DNA from: Tipula vernalis | Taxonomy: Eukaryota > Arthropoda > Insecta > Diptera > Tipulidae | Assembly (NCBI GenBank): GCA_958295665.1 | Contig: OY282559.1 | Location: 258,484,245-258,548,244 of the forward strand | Direction of reading: 5' to 3' | DNA length: 64,000 nucleotides | In this document: positions 1 to 12,060 of the stretch, in pieces | Layout of the letters: each line of letters opens with the position of its first letter | How positions within the stretch are numbered: position 1 is the stretch's first letter | The notes under the pieces: model-generated | What the model saw: the letters and a program-made list of their open reading frames with translations, nothing else | Databases searched by the model: none | What the model was told of the DNA's origin: nothing | Position numbers and translations under genes: made by a program

Positions 1-1465
1 TCCAGTTCCACACTCATTGATCGGGTGATAAACAGTCACCAAGGTATAAGGCGCGTCACCCTACATGATGGCAAATGACCCGAATTTAGATGTAAAGCGA
101 CCCATGCTGAGAATCGACCATCCAGAAGGCCCATTTAACAAAGCCCAGTCATGAACAAAGCCCGCTTGATACCAGGTGACCTCTGCGCAGGCAGACCTTT
201 CTTTTTCCGATGCTCGTGTAAATCAGTATGGGTAAAACAACTAAAAGCTCACTCGCCCTTCTTCTCTGGATCATAGTGGTAAATGGGTTATTTATTACTG
301 GAGCTGGAGAGAGAGGCCATTGAAGTGAACGCCTATGCCGATGACGCAATATAGCTGTCTCCAGGCAAGATTTCGGACATAATGCAGAATTCGCTCACAA
401 TCGTTAAGAAATGGGCTGAGAAATGTGGACTGCGAATTAATACGTAGAAGACAGAGATGAGACCACTCTTTACTAAGAAATACAAAATTTCGGTCGTTGT
501 CCTTCCTACCTTCAACGGATCGAGACTTCCTTTTACTGCCAGAGCAAGATATCTTGGACAGTAAGCTCAGTTGGAGGCCCAACATTTTGGAGAGAGTAAA
601 CAAAGGCTCTATAGCTATGCATTCCTCCCGGAAAGCCATTGGTAATAGATGGGGTCTGAAGCCAAAGCTGGTACATTGTATCTACACCGCCATAGCGAGA
701 CCTGAATTCATGTATGGGGTGAGTGTGTGATGGCCATAATTATAAAAATAAAGCTGAGAAGGTGCAAGGAATGGCCTTTTTGCTTGTGAGCGGGCATTGA
801 GGTTCATACCAACCCATAGCTTAGAGATTATGTTTCACCTTCATCCGGTCGACATTTTTAGCAAACAGATGGCAGTAAATACGGTTGTGTGACTTTCAGC
901 TATCTCTCAGTGGAAGTATCTTAATACACACTCGACGATAGGTATTTCGCTAAAGGATGAGCTAGCGAACCTTGACTCAATTATACTCACTCTAAACTTC
1001 GAAAAGGGCTACCGGACTATGTTCCCTTCAAGAGTATCCTTGAGAGGTCAATACCGGAAACTGAAGCTTTGTAATTTTTCAAGGAACGGCTCCAAACTGG
1101 ACGGCAAAGTGGGAGCTGAAGTTTTCTGTCCTAAATTAAATGTGAACATTTTTCGTCTCGCTGATATCTGCAGCGTTTACCATGAGGTGATATAGCAATC
1201 TATCGCAACTTTATTTAATCTGGGTCACGGGTCACTCGGACGTCATATGGAACTGCAGGGCTGATGTGCTCGCTAGGTACGTTACAACTCCCAGCCGCAA
1301 CTGGAAAGAGCAAATCTGCGAGCAGTCGTTTGAGTACTCACAGAACACGGGCTTTTTGGAGAACACGCCAGAAGCCTGGGCCTGGAAGCAAACGACTTCA
1401 GTCCTCCTCGACGAGGAGGTGGAAGAGATGTTAATTTACTTCCTTTGCTAATGTCCGGCCTTAGC
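1..1465 (+). pseudogene. LOA/R1-like non-LTR retrotransposon ORF2 remnant (RT to RNase H)
   Basis: Decayed 3' part of a LINE polyprotein that copies element RNA into DNA. Around 235-300 there is an SPLLW-type RT motif, followed by a YADD catalytic box at 334-345. Next come a KWAEKCGLRIN-type helix (about 400-440) and a YLG motif with the conserved AIGNRWGLKPKLVHCIYTA thumb sequence at 630-700. About 1075-1180 reads as an RNase H start (GSKLDGKVGAEVF), and about 1225-1290 as the RNase H C-terminal motif (TGHS, then CRADVLARY). RT plus RNase H in this order fits the LOA/R1/I group. Several stops and at least three frameshifts break it, and no endonuclease is visible. The clade is inferred; the RT call is secure. 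Confidence 0.8.
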
Positions 1466-1999
1466 ACTCAAGACACACATACACCTGGGTAAGATCTATG
1501 GTGCAATCAACAAGTGCATTATTCATGCCCAGTTGCACCCTATTGTTGAATAAGTTAATCGATCAAACAAAAATATAAAAATTCAAATCTTTAAAAGGAA
1601 TGAGAGATTGTTATGGACATAACATACAATGTGTTCCAGTATGCCGTATCGCTTGCTACAATGGATAGAATGACGGAAATTAAATTCTTGTTCAGTATTT
1701 CTCTCTAATTATATTATGTATATTTGATTCATTTATTTAGAATAAGAAATAAATATTGTATAACTAATGTATGTATCTCTATCATCATCGCAATAATGAT
1801 AATGGATAAACAATAAAGGTATGAATTAAAAAAACGAAAAAAGATCATTATTGCGGTGACCATCTTATGGAATTTATATACACGCTAAATTTTGTATATT
1901 TTATAAATTGTGAAAATATAAAAATAAAAACTTATAATTAAAATAAAATAAAATTATTATTATTTATTATAAATGGTGATTGTGTTTAATTAATTGGAG
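1466..1999. other. AT-rich spacer
   Basis: No coding frame or RNA gene is recognised. The sequence is mostly A/T with short runs. It could be untranslated tail of the preceding LINE remnant. Confidence 0.5.
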
Positions 2000-2275
2000 T
2001 CAGAAAAAAAACAAGTAGATGTTAGTGGTTTCCGAGACATCATATTAGAACCGCGCAGTTTAGCGGTATTGTAGAGGAACCACTACAGATCAAGATGGAC
2101 AAAATGTCGGACCTTGGAAACAGCAAAGTGCGAGATGTTCTATGCTACATAAGTAGCTCTAAATGGCTTCAGTAGTGGTAAGGGGGATATATTCTGTGAT
2201 ATCACAATGAACCGCCACCGGCATAGGTGTACCGAAGCAGCCATCCCAACCTAACTAACCTAACCTTATCTACCT
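2000..2275 (+). mobile_element. Probable 3' end of an R1/LOA-type LINE
   Basis: A GC-richer island in AT-rich DNA. It ends with GGGATATATTCTGTGATATC, then ACAATGAACC, then a CCCAACCTAACTAACCTAACC-like tail. Short CCTAACC-type repeats after such a 3' UTR are common at LOA/R1-like LINE ends in flies. There is no coding content. It may belong to the remnant at 1-1465, but an intervening AT-rich segment makes this uncertain. Confidence 0.4.
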
Positions 2276-5111
2276 TAAGCAAACCGATAGTTTTTCTTTT
2301 GTGGAAATTAAGGAACGAAAAATGAGTGACTTCCTTCCCCTAAGTCCTTTTCGATTAGTGCAAGCACTTCCTCCAACTGCTTCTCCTACCTGAAAAACTA
2401 AAGTTAGTAAAACCCGCCGTATTTCGAACACTTCTAGTTGTTGTAGTGTTATTCTAGTTATTGGTAGAGGTAACTGTTTCGATCATGGCTCGAAGGACCA
2501 ATGGCCGGCAACTCACTCCCGAAAATACTGCAGGGGGAACCTTCAATTAATTCTCCATAGAAACAATGAAAACTTTCAGCGCTCTTATGTTGATTGGATT
2601 GAGTATTTGTCAGAAAAGATGACCATGGTGATTGTCGGCAAATACTTAACAACAACCAGTATGATCTCAAGTTGTTAAAGTTGTTGAATTTTTAGAGAAT
2701 AAAATTTAGAAAACAGTATTATAGAATTAGGTATTTAATGGATCACTAAAGCTATTGATAATTAAGATTGATTTATAAATTACTATCACACCAAGAGTGG
2801 TTCTGAAATAACAATTTTAGCATGGTGCGAATGTCAATAAATTATTAATAAATTAGCTTACGTCCTATTGTATGACTAAGTCACGAACATAACATTCATC
2901 CAAAACTTTCGACGTTGACAGAACAATTTTTATTTATTATATCCATAAAAATTTTCTGGCTTTAGATTGACATTTTAAAAAACGTTTGGTTAAAACTTTG
3001 TGAAATGGTTAACAAAATTGTTATCAAATTTAGTTTAAGTTCACATTATAGTCATAACTATAATTTTATGAAAAGTCGGGATTTTGTCATATGCCTCTTG
3101 CAATATAAAGATTAAATTCAAATGTTGCCTTTCAATATGCTTAGTGGGTATAGAATTTATCTGTATACGAATGTGTTTAAAACTTTGTATCCCCCAATAA
3201 CGGTTGACCTTTAAAAATAATCCGCCTAAAACGTGATGCTGTAAAAAGGATTAAAACGGTTGGAAATAAGCAATATGGTTTTGTTGCAAGTTGTTTTCTT
3301 GATATAAATATGTATAATCAAAATCTGTGTTTTTTATAAATTTTTTAATCTATAAAATTAGAAATTCGTTTTCTTAAGTATAATCTTTGTATTATCCCCC
3401 TGAACCTTCCTTAATGAATACATACATAAAAAGTTAAGCGTTCAAGAAAGAATTAAAAATTAAATTCAACAACCATAACAAGAGAAACAGGCAAACAGTC
3501 AATAAAAAATTAATCTGATTTCCAAATACTAACAATACTAATCTAAAATAATTCTTCTTCTTCTTATAACCAAAACACCCACAAAATAAGTTCACCATAA
3601 TTTCCATAAACACCAAAACAAAAAAAAAAAAATTTCCTAAGAAATATCCAAAAAAAAATTGCGTAAGAAATCCTATTAAATTAATTTTATCCAAATGAAA
3701 TATTTCGCATTCGTAAAGTTCGTACAGAACACCAACAAAAACCAAATTAAAAATTTCCATTTTTCTGAATCCATAAACATATTTTTGGTGCGTAAAACAT
3801 ACAGGGATAGATTTGTATGTGAGGTGGATTGTTTATAGCAGCACATTTACCAATAAGACGCTTAAATATAAAAATTATAAAATCATTACGATTTTCGTCA
3901 CGTAAAACATAATGTTATGTCATTTTCTTAAAACAAAAAAAAAAAAAAACAACTGAAAAATACGTTTTTTATGAATTTGTTACATTACACCTCCCCCCCC
4001 CCACCATAAACTTCATAAATGTAACGAGCCTGATTAATTATAAAACAGTGAGCTTCGCAATTCCCATAATTGGTTTGGTCAGCGTAATAAAATAGAGTGA
4101 CACATTTTCCGTACTCACTCAAGAATTGAGCTTAGTCACTTTATAAATTTATCAAAAACGTGTAAGTTGTGAATTTGTGGTATCTAGTAAATAAAGACGT
4201 CCTTTATCTCTTTATATGGTGGGCGAAAAGCACAGGATTACATATTTTCAAGCCAAATTTAGTGAAAGTCATTTTGGGTTGTCATTTTTTTTTTGTTTTT
4301 GATCAAAATAAGCGTGATTAGGGTTCATTTAACATTATTGCTGGTATGTATGTGATTTAATGAAATTGATTGAAAACCTCAAGAAAGCGATGTAATTTAT
4401 GATTTGTGGAAAGTTGTTGGCATGTGAAATTTAACTAAATAACTTTACAGATTCAACAATTTATTTAGTTTCAATGAGAGAATATCGCTTCAGCTCATCA
4501 CCTTGGAAATTTTATAAATAAAACGAATCCATATATTCTGTATACGAGTAACTGAATTCCTATTTTTGATTTATGTAATCAGTTTCCTAGAAAAACATAT
4601 GAAATTCAGTCAATCTGTATAGATGGAAGTGCCATACAATTTATTCTAAGAAATTTTCGATGGATTTTATTAAAAATGTAGCTCATATTTTCGAGTTAAA
4701 CATCCTTATAAGATATATTTCTTGGATAAAAATCTTCGAAAGTTTTTGATTAATGTGACGTTATTGACATCTTAGCGGAAAAAATAAATAAATTACCATC
4801 GACAATGATTGTTATTTGATGCTCCCGTGTTTCGTCAGAAATTCTAAATTTAAATTTAATATAACAATAAATTTGGAAAGCACATAGATAAATTTCAGAC
4901 AGTCTCATTTTAGAAAATCCAAAAAAAACGCAATGTTTATATTTTTTCCACAGTAGAAATATTGGAATAATCTAATTTTGTGACATTTTGTGTTGCTAAA
5001 AAACTATGATACTTAATCTTATGTTAGAGGCCTGAATATTACTGGGCTGTCGAACTAATCTAGAACTCCAATAGGTAAATTCCGGTTTAGATTTTTGGTT
5101 ATCTCGAATTT
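2276..5111. other. Long AT-rich spacer without recognised gene
   Basis: Nothing convincing is seen on either strand. The open frame on the minus strand at 3434-3760 is low-complexity (Phe/Leu from A/T runs) and is not believed. Homopolymer A runs occur near 3619 and 3935, and a C run near 3991. No inverted termini or target duplications were found by eye. Confidence 0.5.
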
Positions 5112-5190
5112 CAATTCTCATTGAATAATTTCATTTCACAAATTTGTATTCCAGTTCTCATTCAATAATTTAATTCAAATATGTTTGTTG
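5112..5190. repeat. Two-copy 40-bp tandem repeat
   Basis: Two adjacent imperfect copies begin at 5112 and 5152. Both share CARTTCTCATTSAATAATTT. It lies just upstream of the broken ORF at 5210. Confidence 0.6.
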
Positions 5191-5209
5191 GGTAACTCAA
5201 TTGAAATAA

Positions 5210-5712
5210 ATGCAGAGGAAACGTACCAAAACACCGAGTAAAACAGGGTGTGGTCAAGAATTCAGCCGCTACAATGCACAGGCGATTCATTACAAAGAGC
5301 GTGTTGAAAGAATTAGTCATACCTTTGGGTTACAAAGCTTTCCAAATCTTACAGGATTGCCTAGTAACTTGCGCCGTTTATACAACTAGTGATGGGCTAA
5401 ATCGATCTTATTTGTTAAAAAGCTTATATATATATAGCACATCACTATATACAACTGGTTCCAAAAATTAAACAATGATGGTATCGAGGCAGCCAAAATC
5501 CAATCCCACCAAAATACAGGATTAGAAAACGAGAAGACTCCGGAAAGTAGTCCCATAAACCGAAGCAGAACAAGACTAGAATGGGGATGAAGACTGGAAC
5601 CAGGTGCGGTCATAGCAGAATTTGTACGTATTAAGAGTCACAATATCACGCCCATACAAAGTTTAGCAAACGAAGCATCAAATCAGCACACAGTAGCCCG
5701 GTTACGGGATTA
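5210..5712 (+). pseudogene. Unknown ORF broken by a 61-bp insertion
   Basis: From the ATG at 5210 a frame rich in basic residues (MQRKRTKTPSK start) runs to 5386. It contains a stretch like FPNLTGLPSNLRRLYN. The same frame resumes immediately after the insertion with WFQKLNNDGIEAAK and continues to a TGA near 5589, then on to 5712. Insertion plus duplication total 69 bp, so the phase is kept, but the insert brings a TAG. The composition looks like real protein. The family is not recognised; an LTR-element gag or a transposase N-terminus is possible because a gypsy pol remnant lies downstream. Confidence 0.45.
5387..5447. mobile_element. 61-bp miniature hAT-type element with 8-bp target duplication
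   Basis: Terminal inverted repeats are TAGTGATGGGCT at the left and AGCACATCACTA at the right (11 of 12 bases pair). It is flanked by perfect 8-bp direct repeats TATACAAC at 5379-5386 and 5448-5455. An 8-bp duplication and a TAGTGATG-type end are hAT-superfamily hallmarks. The interior is only about 37 bp, AT-rich and non-coding. This is far below the usual MITE length, so it must have been moved by a transposase supplied elsewhere. Confidence 0.75.
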
Positions 5713-6540
5713 ATAAGTTCAGTTGTAGATTTCTTTTCTCAGGTAGAATGAAATTCTAACTCCTCTGTTTTTGGCGATGTATTATTCAAGCTAGTACAAA
5801 CAGGGTCCAACGTATATGCTATGCCTGTACTGCTGTTTGTACTATGTGCAAATCACCACCCACATTCGAAACCTCCCTCTCAGACCCATAATCCATTTCG
5901 TATCTGTTAAGAAAGTGTTTCTGTCCCTTTCAATACCCACCAATAGAATGCGTTGATGCATATCTAGTTTGTTTTGAACTCTGAGAATAGAAGTCGGTGA
6001 GAAAAACAATAAACAAATAATGTAATAATCTTAGTACTGAATATAATCGTAGTACTGAAAAAATACTAAATTTGATCAACTAAATATAGTTAGAGAATAT
6101 TGAAAACGGCCTTTTAATTAACAGTATCGATTATAAAATAAAGCAGATGGGAATTTGTCTTTTGATACCAACATCCAAAAGAAACATTCTCAGATTTTGT
6201 TCTTAGTGTACAAAAATTAAATTCAAGGTTGTAGCATAGGTTCTCTGAAAGGGAATCAATCCACGGTTTATGCCAGAATATGGCTCCAGCGTTAAATAAT
6301 GTCACCCTCCATTTTCAGGGAACAGCACATACTATTGAAAAACTGCGAACTCTGTGTCAAAGATATGAAATATTGTAGGACTAGACCGGATATGACCCAC
6401 GATAGTTTTGCAAAGTTCCAGGGGTTCCAGTTCCAGTTCCCAGGTATCAGGGCTGTTCGGGGGTTTCACAGACATCTTTGGCTTTGGATGTGGCGCCGCA
6501 AATGTGAGAAAACCATTCTGTCAAAATTGTTAAGTAGGGT
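5713..6540. other. Spacer with possible decayed gypsy leader/gag sequence
   Basis: No intact frame. The segment 6299-6544 has a short open frame but no recognised domain. The position upstream of pol makes a remnant of gag or protease plausible, but no zinc knuckle or protease motif (DTGA) is visible. Confidence 0.35.
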
Positions 6541-8240
6541 GTGATAGTAAAACTGTCTCGGTAAAACCACCTTTCATGAACACGAAATCAAACTAATAAA
6601 AGGCTGCAAACCTATCAAGCAACCTATCGCCAGTAATGCAAAAGGATCTTTGTAGTGAGATCGATCGAATGATTGAACTTGGGCTAATAGAGTTAAGCAA
6701 AAGTGCTTGGGATTGGCCCCTTACTATGGTCAAAAAAGCAAATGGTAAGAGTCGATTTTGTTTAGATCCCGGAAGTTAAACACACTGATTGAGAAGGATG
6801 CGTATCCTGTCCCCATTATTGATGGATTGTTGGCTCGGCTACAGGATTCGACCTTAAAGACTGGTTTTTGGCAAATACCACTTTCGGAGGCTTCACGTGA
6901 CAAGATTGTAATGGCAGGATGGTACCGCAGATTTATATTGATATTGCTGCAATAACCGCCCCTATTAAAGATTGTTTAAAAAAAGGAAAATTTAAGTGGA
7001 CTGAAAACGCCCAGAAGTCGTTCGAGCACCTAAATACCTTCTACATCTGCTCCAGTTCTTATCAATCCCTCTTATGATTCGCCATTCTACATTAGATGTG
7101 ATGCGAGCCCAGAAGGTGTTGGAGCCGTCCTGTACCAGAAAAATGAAGAACGTTATCAGCGGTCAATATCCTTCATGTAGCAGAAACTGAATAAAGCTCA
7201 GAAGAACTATTCGGTAACGGAACTAGATTGTTTAGCCACAATAGTCGCAATAAAAAAATTCCGCCCATATATTGAAGGTCACGACTTCACCTTGATAACC
7301 GATCACGCGAGCCTAAAATGGTTAATGAACCAAAAAGATCTCAGTGGAAGACTGGCGGGATGGAGTATTAAACTCCAAGGTTTTAGGTTCAACATCGAAC
7401 ATCACAGGGAAAAGGATAACATTATACCAGATACAATATCTCGCGTTTTTTGTGACATACTGGAAGAGTTCGAAGATGTCTTGCCAAAAATGGTGGAAAT
7501 TATTGATTTCAAATCAAGTCACTCAATATAAGGAACTATTGTCAAAAATAAAAAAACCCGAATAACTATCCAGCTTTCAACATTGACAACGATCGCTTAT
7601 ACATTCGGTTGGAACCAAAAAGGAAAATCGACCTTTTTGATTTACCTGTCTGGAAACTGTGGATTCCGACTGGTCTTAGGTCTGAAATAATTGAAAATGA
7701 ATACAACGAGCCACTATCATCCCATGAGGAGTAAGAAAGACACTGAAGAAGATAATAAGATACCTGGCCTGGAATGGCTCAGCCAGTTAATAAATTCATC
7801 AGCACTATCGTCACCTGCGTAAGATGACAAAAGCTTCAAACAGGACTTGTAAACCGCCCATGGGAGAATCATTTTTAGTCGAAAGACCATGGCAAAGGCT
7901 ATATGCTGATTTGTTAGGGCCTTACCCTCATAGCAGTAGTGGTAAAGCCGTGGTTCTAATTGTTCTAGATCACGTTACAAAGTTTGTGTTCCTGAAAGCA
8001 ATATCCAAAAAATAAGGTGTTTTGCGTTTTCGGTGTGCCTCAGGTAATATTGCAGATAACGGGACTCAATTTAAGAGCCAAGAATATAAACAGCTCCTTA
8101 TTAATTTATTCTTATTTTTGTTTATTCTCCACAGTCCAATCGAAGAGGGTTAACCGATCAATAATCGCAGCTATTACGTCAGATATCGGCTCAAAACATT
8201 CGATGTGGGACAAATATCTAAATGAAATCGCCACATGAAA
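6541..8240 (+). pseudogene. Ty3/gypsy LTR retrotransposon pol remnant (RT, RNase H, integrase)
   Basis: RT N-terminus: HEIKLIKGCKPIKQ near 6585, EIDRMIELGLIELSKSAW at 6657-6710, then KLNTLIEKDAYPVPII and FWQIPL. The sequence then jumps from SRDKI (about 6910) to GWYRRFI, so the palm with the YxDD catalytic box is deleted. RNase H: CDASPEGVGAVLY (about 7098), a TELDCLA motif (about 7218) and TDHASLKWLMN (7298-7330). Integrase: a decayed zinc-binding region near 7720-7820, the core ERPWQRLYADLLGPYP with its Asp at about 7905, FGVPQVI near 8030, and a C-terminal helix SMWDKYLNEIAT to 8238. Many stops and frameshifts; no flanking LTRs found. Clearly dead. Confidence 0.85.
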
Positions 8241-8480
8241 TAGTGAGGAACTCTCCCCACTTCCTCTTATTTGGATATCATAAGATTAACCATTGAAGCG
8301 ATTACCAACACTTGAAGGAGAGGGGGGGGGGAGATATCAGAAGGAGAGATATTATTGCCCTTACCTATACGGCTTCCACTATTTTACGAGTAGGTAAAAT
8401 TCGATATTGCAGAAGCCCATGAAAAGAGCGCCAACAGGTGTAATTTACGTACGCGCCCCATTCAATATAACGTTAGCTAA

Positions 8481-9360
8481 ACTGTATTCGTTCGTAATTA
8501 CCATCAGAGCAACGCAGAAAAGAAATTAGGTGCGAAATTCGCGCCGCAGTTTATTAAAGTGATTGTTTCCCTTAATGACCTTGAGGAGTTTGAGCTCGAG
8601 GAGAAATCAAAGAGGAGAACACGCCTTAGTGGGGCCACGAGGAGTCGTCTGTCCCATCTCATTTGGCCAGGAGTCCGCCGCGACGCTGCCTTGCAGCAAT
8701 GTAAGGAGAAGATCAGTGACAGAATTGTCCCAACAAATAAGAAGAATAAGTCGGATGACGACTCTATCCCCAAAGGCATTGAGGCAAAGAGAGGGAAAGT
8801 TTCCAGTCCTTCATCCATGGCATTGGAAGCCGCCCCAAAAGCTGCAACTGAGGGCGATGATAAGGAGAGTTGCCTCGAGAACACGGCCGACACGGCCACA
8901 ATGTATAGTAATGCAGTGAAGGCTATCAGTTTGGAGATTACCGACCAAGGCTTCCCTGAAACAAAACTGGGAATTGCCCAGATTCTGGCAATACAGCATG
9001 CCATAATGGAGCTGCCCTTAAATGGTGTTAGCCCAAATTTTATGGAATTTCGGCGACCTCCTTCGAATTACGATGTCCGTTTCACACACAACGCTGGAGA
9101 TACTCAAGGGCTCCAACTACAGAGTCAACTGGATGCTTGGCTCTGTACACTTCCGCCCAAAGAAGGAAGGGACGATGGATGTAGTCAATGGAAGAGTGGC
9201 GGAGCCGAATCTGCCCAGCACATCAAGGGCAGCTTTGGCCGAGAACGCTGGCCGCGGTGGTGGGGTCACTGGGCCGGGCGATGCCAGGAGATCTGGTACC
9301 TCCGGAACAGGTAGACCGGCCAAACTGGGCCGAGGAAGGAGCGGGAAAGCCAAGGGCTGA
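8481..9360 (+). pseudogene. LOA/R1-like LINE ORF1 (RNA-binding/gag-like)
   Basis: The frame is open from 8481. An RLSGATRSRL motif at 8618-8650, typical of insect LINE ORF1 proteins, leads into a long charged region. A domain follows from about 8905 (AVKAISLEITDQGFPETKLG, then IQHAIMEL), which in this family precedes nucleic-acid binding. The frame should shift near 9025 into the frame ending at 9360, whose tail is Gly/Arg rich (GRGGGVTGPGDARR, GRGRSGKAKG) and probably basic RNA-binding. No ATG is obvious at the beginning. Role: packaging of element RNA. It directly precedes ORF2 of the same element. Confidence 0.7.
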
Positions 9361-9424
9361 CCCCTAGAGGAAGGGTGGCACAACAGAAACCAAGTAAACC
9401 AGGCTCTCCGGAGCCTAAGAAATG

Positions 9425-12060
9425 GTAAAAAACACATCATGGTGATACACACCAAACGATTCATCACAAAAAATGCATCATTGGTTGCGACGCTAATGCA
9501 CACCACGTAATCTGGGGAAGCAGCAACACCAATTGAAGAGGTGAGCAACTTTTTGGATTCTGTCTTAATAACAACTTAGCTGTAAACAATAAAGGGAGTG
9601 ATGCGACCCTTGTGAATGCGGTTAGGAGAGTTGTACTGGATCTTACCCTGTCAGACATGGGTACCTCCAGTGCAATTCTCGACTGGCATGTGTCCAAGGA
9701 AGCATCCATCTCAGATCATATGTACATCAGGTTTCATATCAATATCCCTTCGAGACAAGAGTTAATGTTAAGGATACCAAAACGCACCAACTGGCCAGTC
9801 TATAACGAAAAACTTTTGGATAACTTAGCTGTTCTACAGACCACGATAAACTCTGTCGAAGACCTCGACAAAGTAGCAAATGAGAGTTACAGAGGCAATA
9901 ATTAATGCCTATCACTCAAGCTCACCCCTGGTGCATATTAGAGCCACAAGGGATATTCCTTAGTGGAACAAAAACTCGGAAAACATGAGACGAAATGTCC
10001 GTAAACTTTTTAAAAGGGCTAAGAGGACGAACGATTTTACTAGGTATCAGAATTCCCTTACAAAATACAGCATAGCTCTTAGGCAGAGCAAAAGACTAAG
10101 CTGGAGAGACTTCTGTAAGAAAATAGACAAGTTACCTATGGCGTGTCGACTCCAGAAGGCACTCGCCTTGGAGCACAGGAATCCCTTGGGATCTCTAAGT
10201 AAACCAAGTGGAGATATAACCACAACCAGGAAGGAGACTCTGGAATGTCTAGTGAGAGGTCACTTCCCAGAATGTGTAGTACTGAGGGATCAGGAAGAAT
10301 TCAACGCAAGTAGCGTACAACCGTATCTGGTTGCAAAGGGGCTCACGAGTTCTCGAGGCAGTTTTTACGCCGGAACGGATAAGCTGGGTAGTCAAATCAT
10401 TTGGCCCTTTCAAATCACCGGGAGGGGACTGCGTATACCCTGCCTTTTTACAACAAGGCCTGCAGACTTTGCAGGATTACGGCGTCTTTTTTAGAAACAA
10501 AACCATCACCGTAGCGGCCACCAGGAAGTGCCCCCCCCCGGGAGGTGTTCCCTCTCCTTTATGGTGGGTGATGGTGATGGATCAATTACTTACCAGACTG
10601 AGAAATTTAGACTTCTCGAACATTACTTATGCGGACGACCTAGTCTTAATGGTTAGGGCCAGATTCGCTAATACAATAGGGGAAAGAATGCAACAAGCCC
10701 TAGAGGTAGTAAATGAATGGTGCAGGGAGGTGGGCCTTACGGTAAATCCTAACAAGGTCAACTGCACTCTCTTTACTAACCGGAGGAAAACTGTCCTCCC
10801 GCCGATAGCCCTGGGGGATAACTCTCCTACTGTCGACGGAGGTTAAATATCTGGGTGTCGTACTTGTTCAGAAATTGATATGGAATCCCTACTTAAATCA
10901 TATCACAAACGTGGGGACTGAGCCCATAAATGTTGGTTTGGCTCTACCGGGCCGTCATAAGACCTATGGTCTCTTACGCGGCGTTTGTGTGGTAGCCAAA
11001 GGCTGAGCAGACTGGTGCACGGAGAATACTGGACAAGATCCAGAGGTTAATCTGTATGAGTGCAATTTTGGACACAACAGTATCCTACATAAATTAAATT
11101 TTAAGGAGAAATTGATTCAACTATCGGATTTGATGATAAGGACATTCGACTGTCGAAATAATTTTACCGTTAGTTTGCCCGATAGGTCTGATAGAGAATA
11201 TTATCTCCTCCCTCCCCCGCCATGCTTCTGTATGGTATACGGATGGGTCAAAAACAGACAGGGGTACCGGTGCAGGGTTAGTCGGGCCCGACCTAGAACT
11301 ATGCATACCGCTGGGTAACACCCCCACAGTTTTTCAGGCAGAGACCCTTGCTATTGAGGTATGTGTTCTTCAATGTCTCAAAAAGAAATATAAGAAGACC
11401 CAGATCTATATAATCTAGGACAGCCAGGCAGCTCTGCTAGCCTTAGGAGCTTCAGTGTTCTCGAAATTGACTCGAAATTGATCTTGAGCTGCTACTGCAA
11501 TTTATTAGAACTGGGTAAAGCAAACCAAGTCACCATTTTATGGTATCCTGGCCACCCCACCATTAAAGGGAATGAGGCAGCAGACCAGTCCTAGTATTGC
11601 TTTTTCCAAAACCCACTTGGCATAAGGGACTGGGAGCAAAATTATAGGAAATTACAATGGGATTCCTCCATTGGGATGAGGCAAGCCATGAAATTATTCA
11701 GTTATAATATTATACGTCTGGAAGAGGCACCGAGGATGAACGTTTTAACGGCTATCTACATAAAATGACCTTTTGAAGTACATAAAATGGGAAGGTTCCT
11801 TACGGACCAGTGAAGATTCTGTGACTGCGGTAAGGAGACGTCGGAACACCTACTCTTCACATGCTATCATCCTAAAAAGATTGAAGTTCCTCAATGCGTA
11901 CATAATCCAGTGGCCCAACGCCGACATAGACCTACATTTCACGTAAGAATCTCTAGGGATGCACAATAGGCCTTAATGGTCGCAGTGCTCTGGGCTACAA
12001 ATACCCACCCTAATATTTCCGATATGTACGAACTAATCAAACCTTAAATTTATATATCAT
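9425..12060 (+). pseudogene. LOA/R1-like LINE ORF2 (endonuclease, RT, RNase H), broken
   Basis: Endonuclease (APE type): IGCDANAHHVIWGSSNT near 9480, then TLSDMG and the SDH motif of ISDHMYIRF near 9713. Linker and early RT at 9985-10490. The RT skips from LQDYG to FFRNKTITVAATRKCPPPGGVPSPLWW, so part of the fingers/palm is missing. YADD is at 10628-10639, followed by WCREVGLTVNPNK and YLGV. RNase H runs from YGWVKNRQGYRCR (about 11238) through FQAETLAIEV (about 11333) and DSQAALLAL to WYPGHPTIKGNEAADQS near 11540-11590. A decayed CH-rich tail lies near 11820-11880. Many stops and frameshifts make it non-functional. Same family as the fragment at 1-1465. Confidence 0.82.

Noticed and set aside
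3434..3760. 108-codon minus-strand ORF rich in Phe/Leu
   Set aside because: Arises from A/T homopolymers; no domain, no start context, no repeat of the frame elsewhere.
8504..9004. 166-codon minus-strand ORF
   Set aside because: Antisense shadow of the LINE ORF1, whose plus-strand frame has the RLSGATRSRL family motif.
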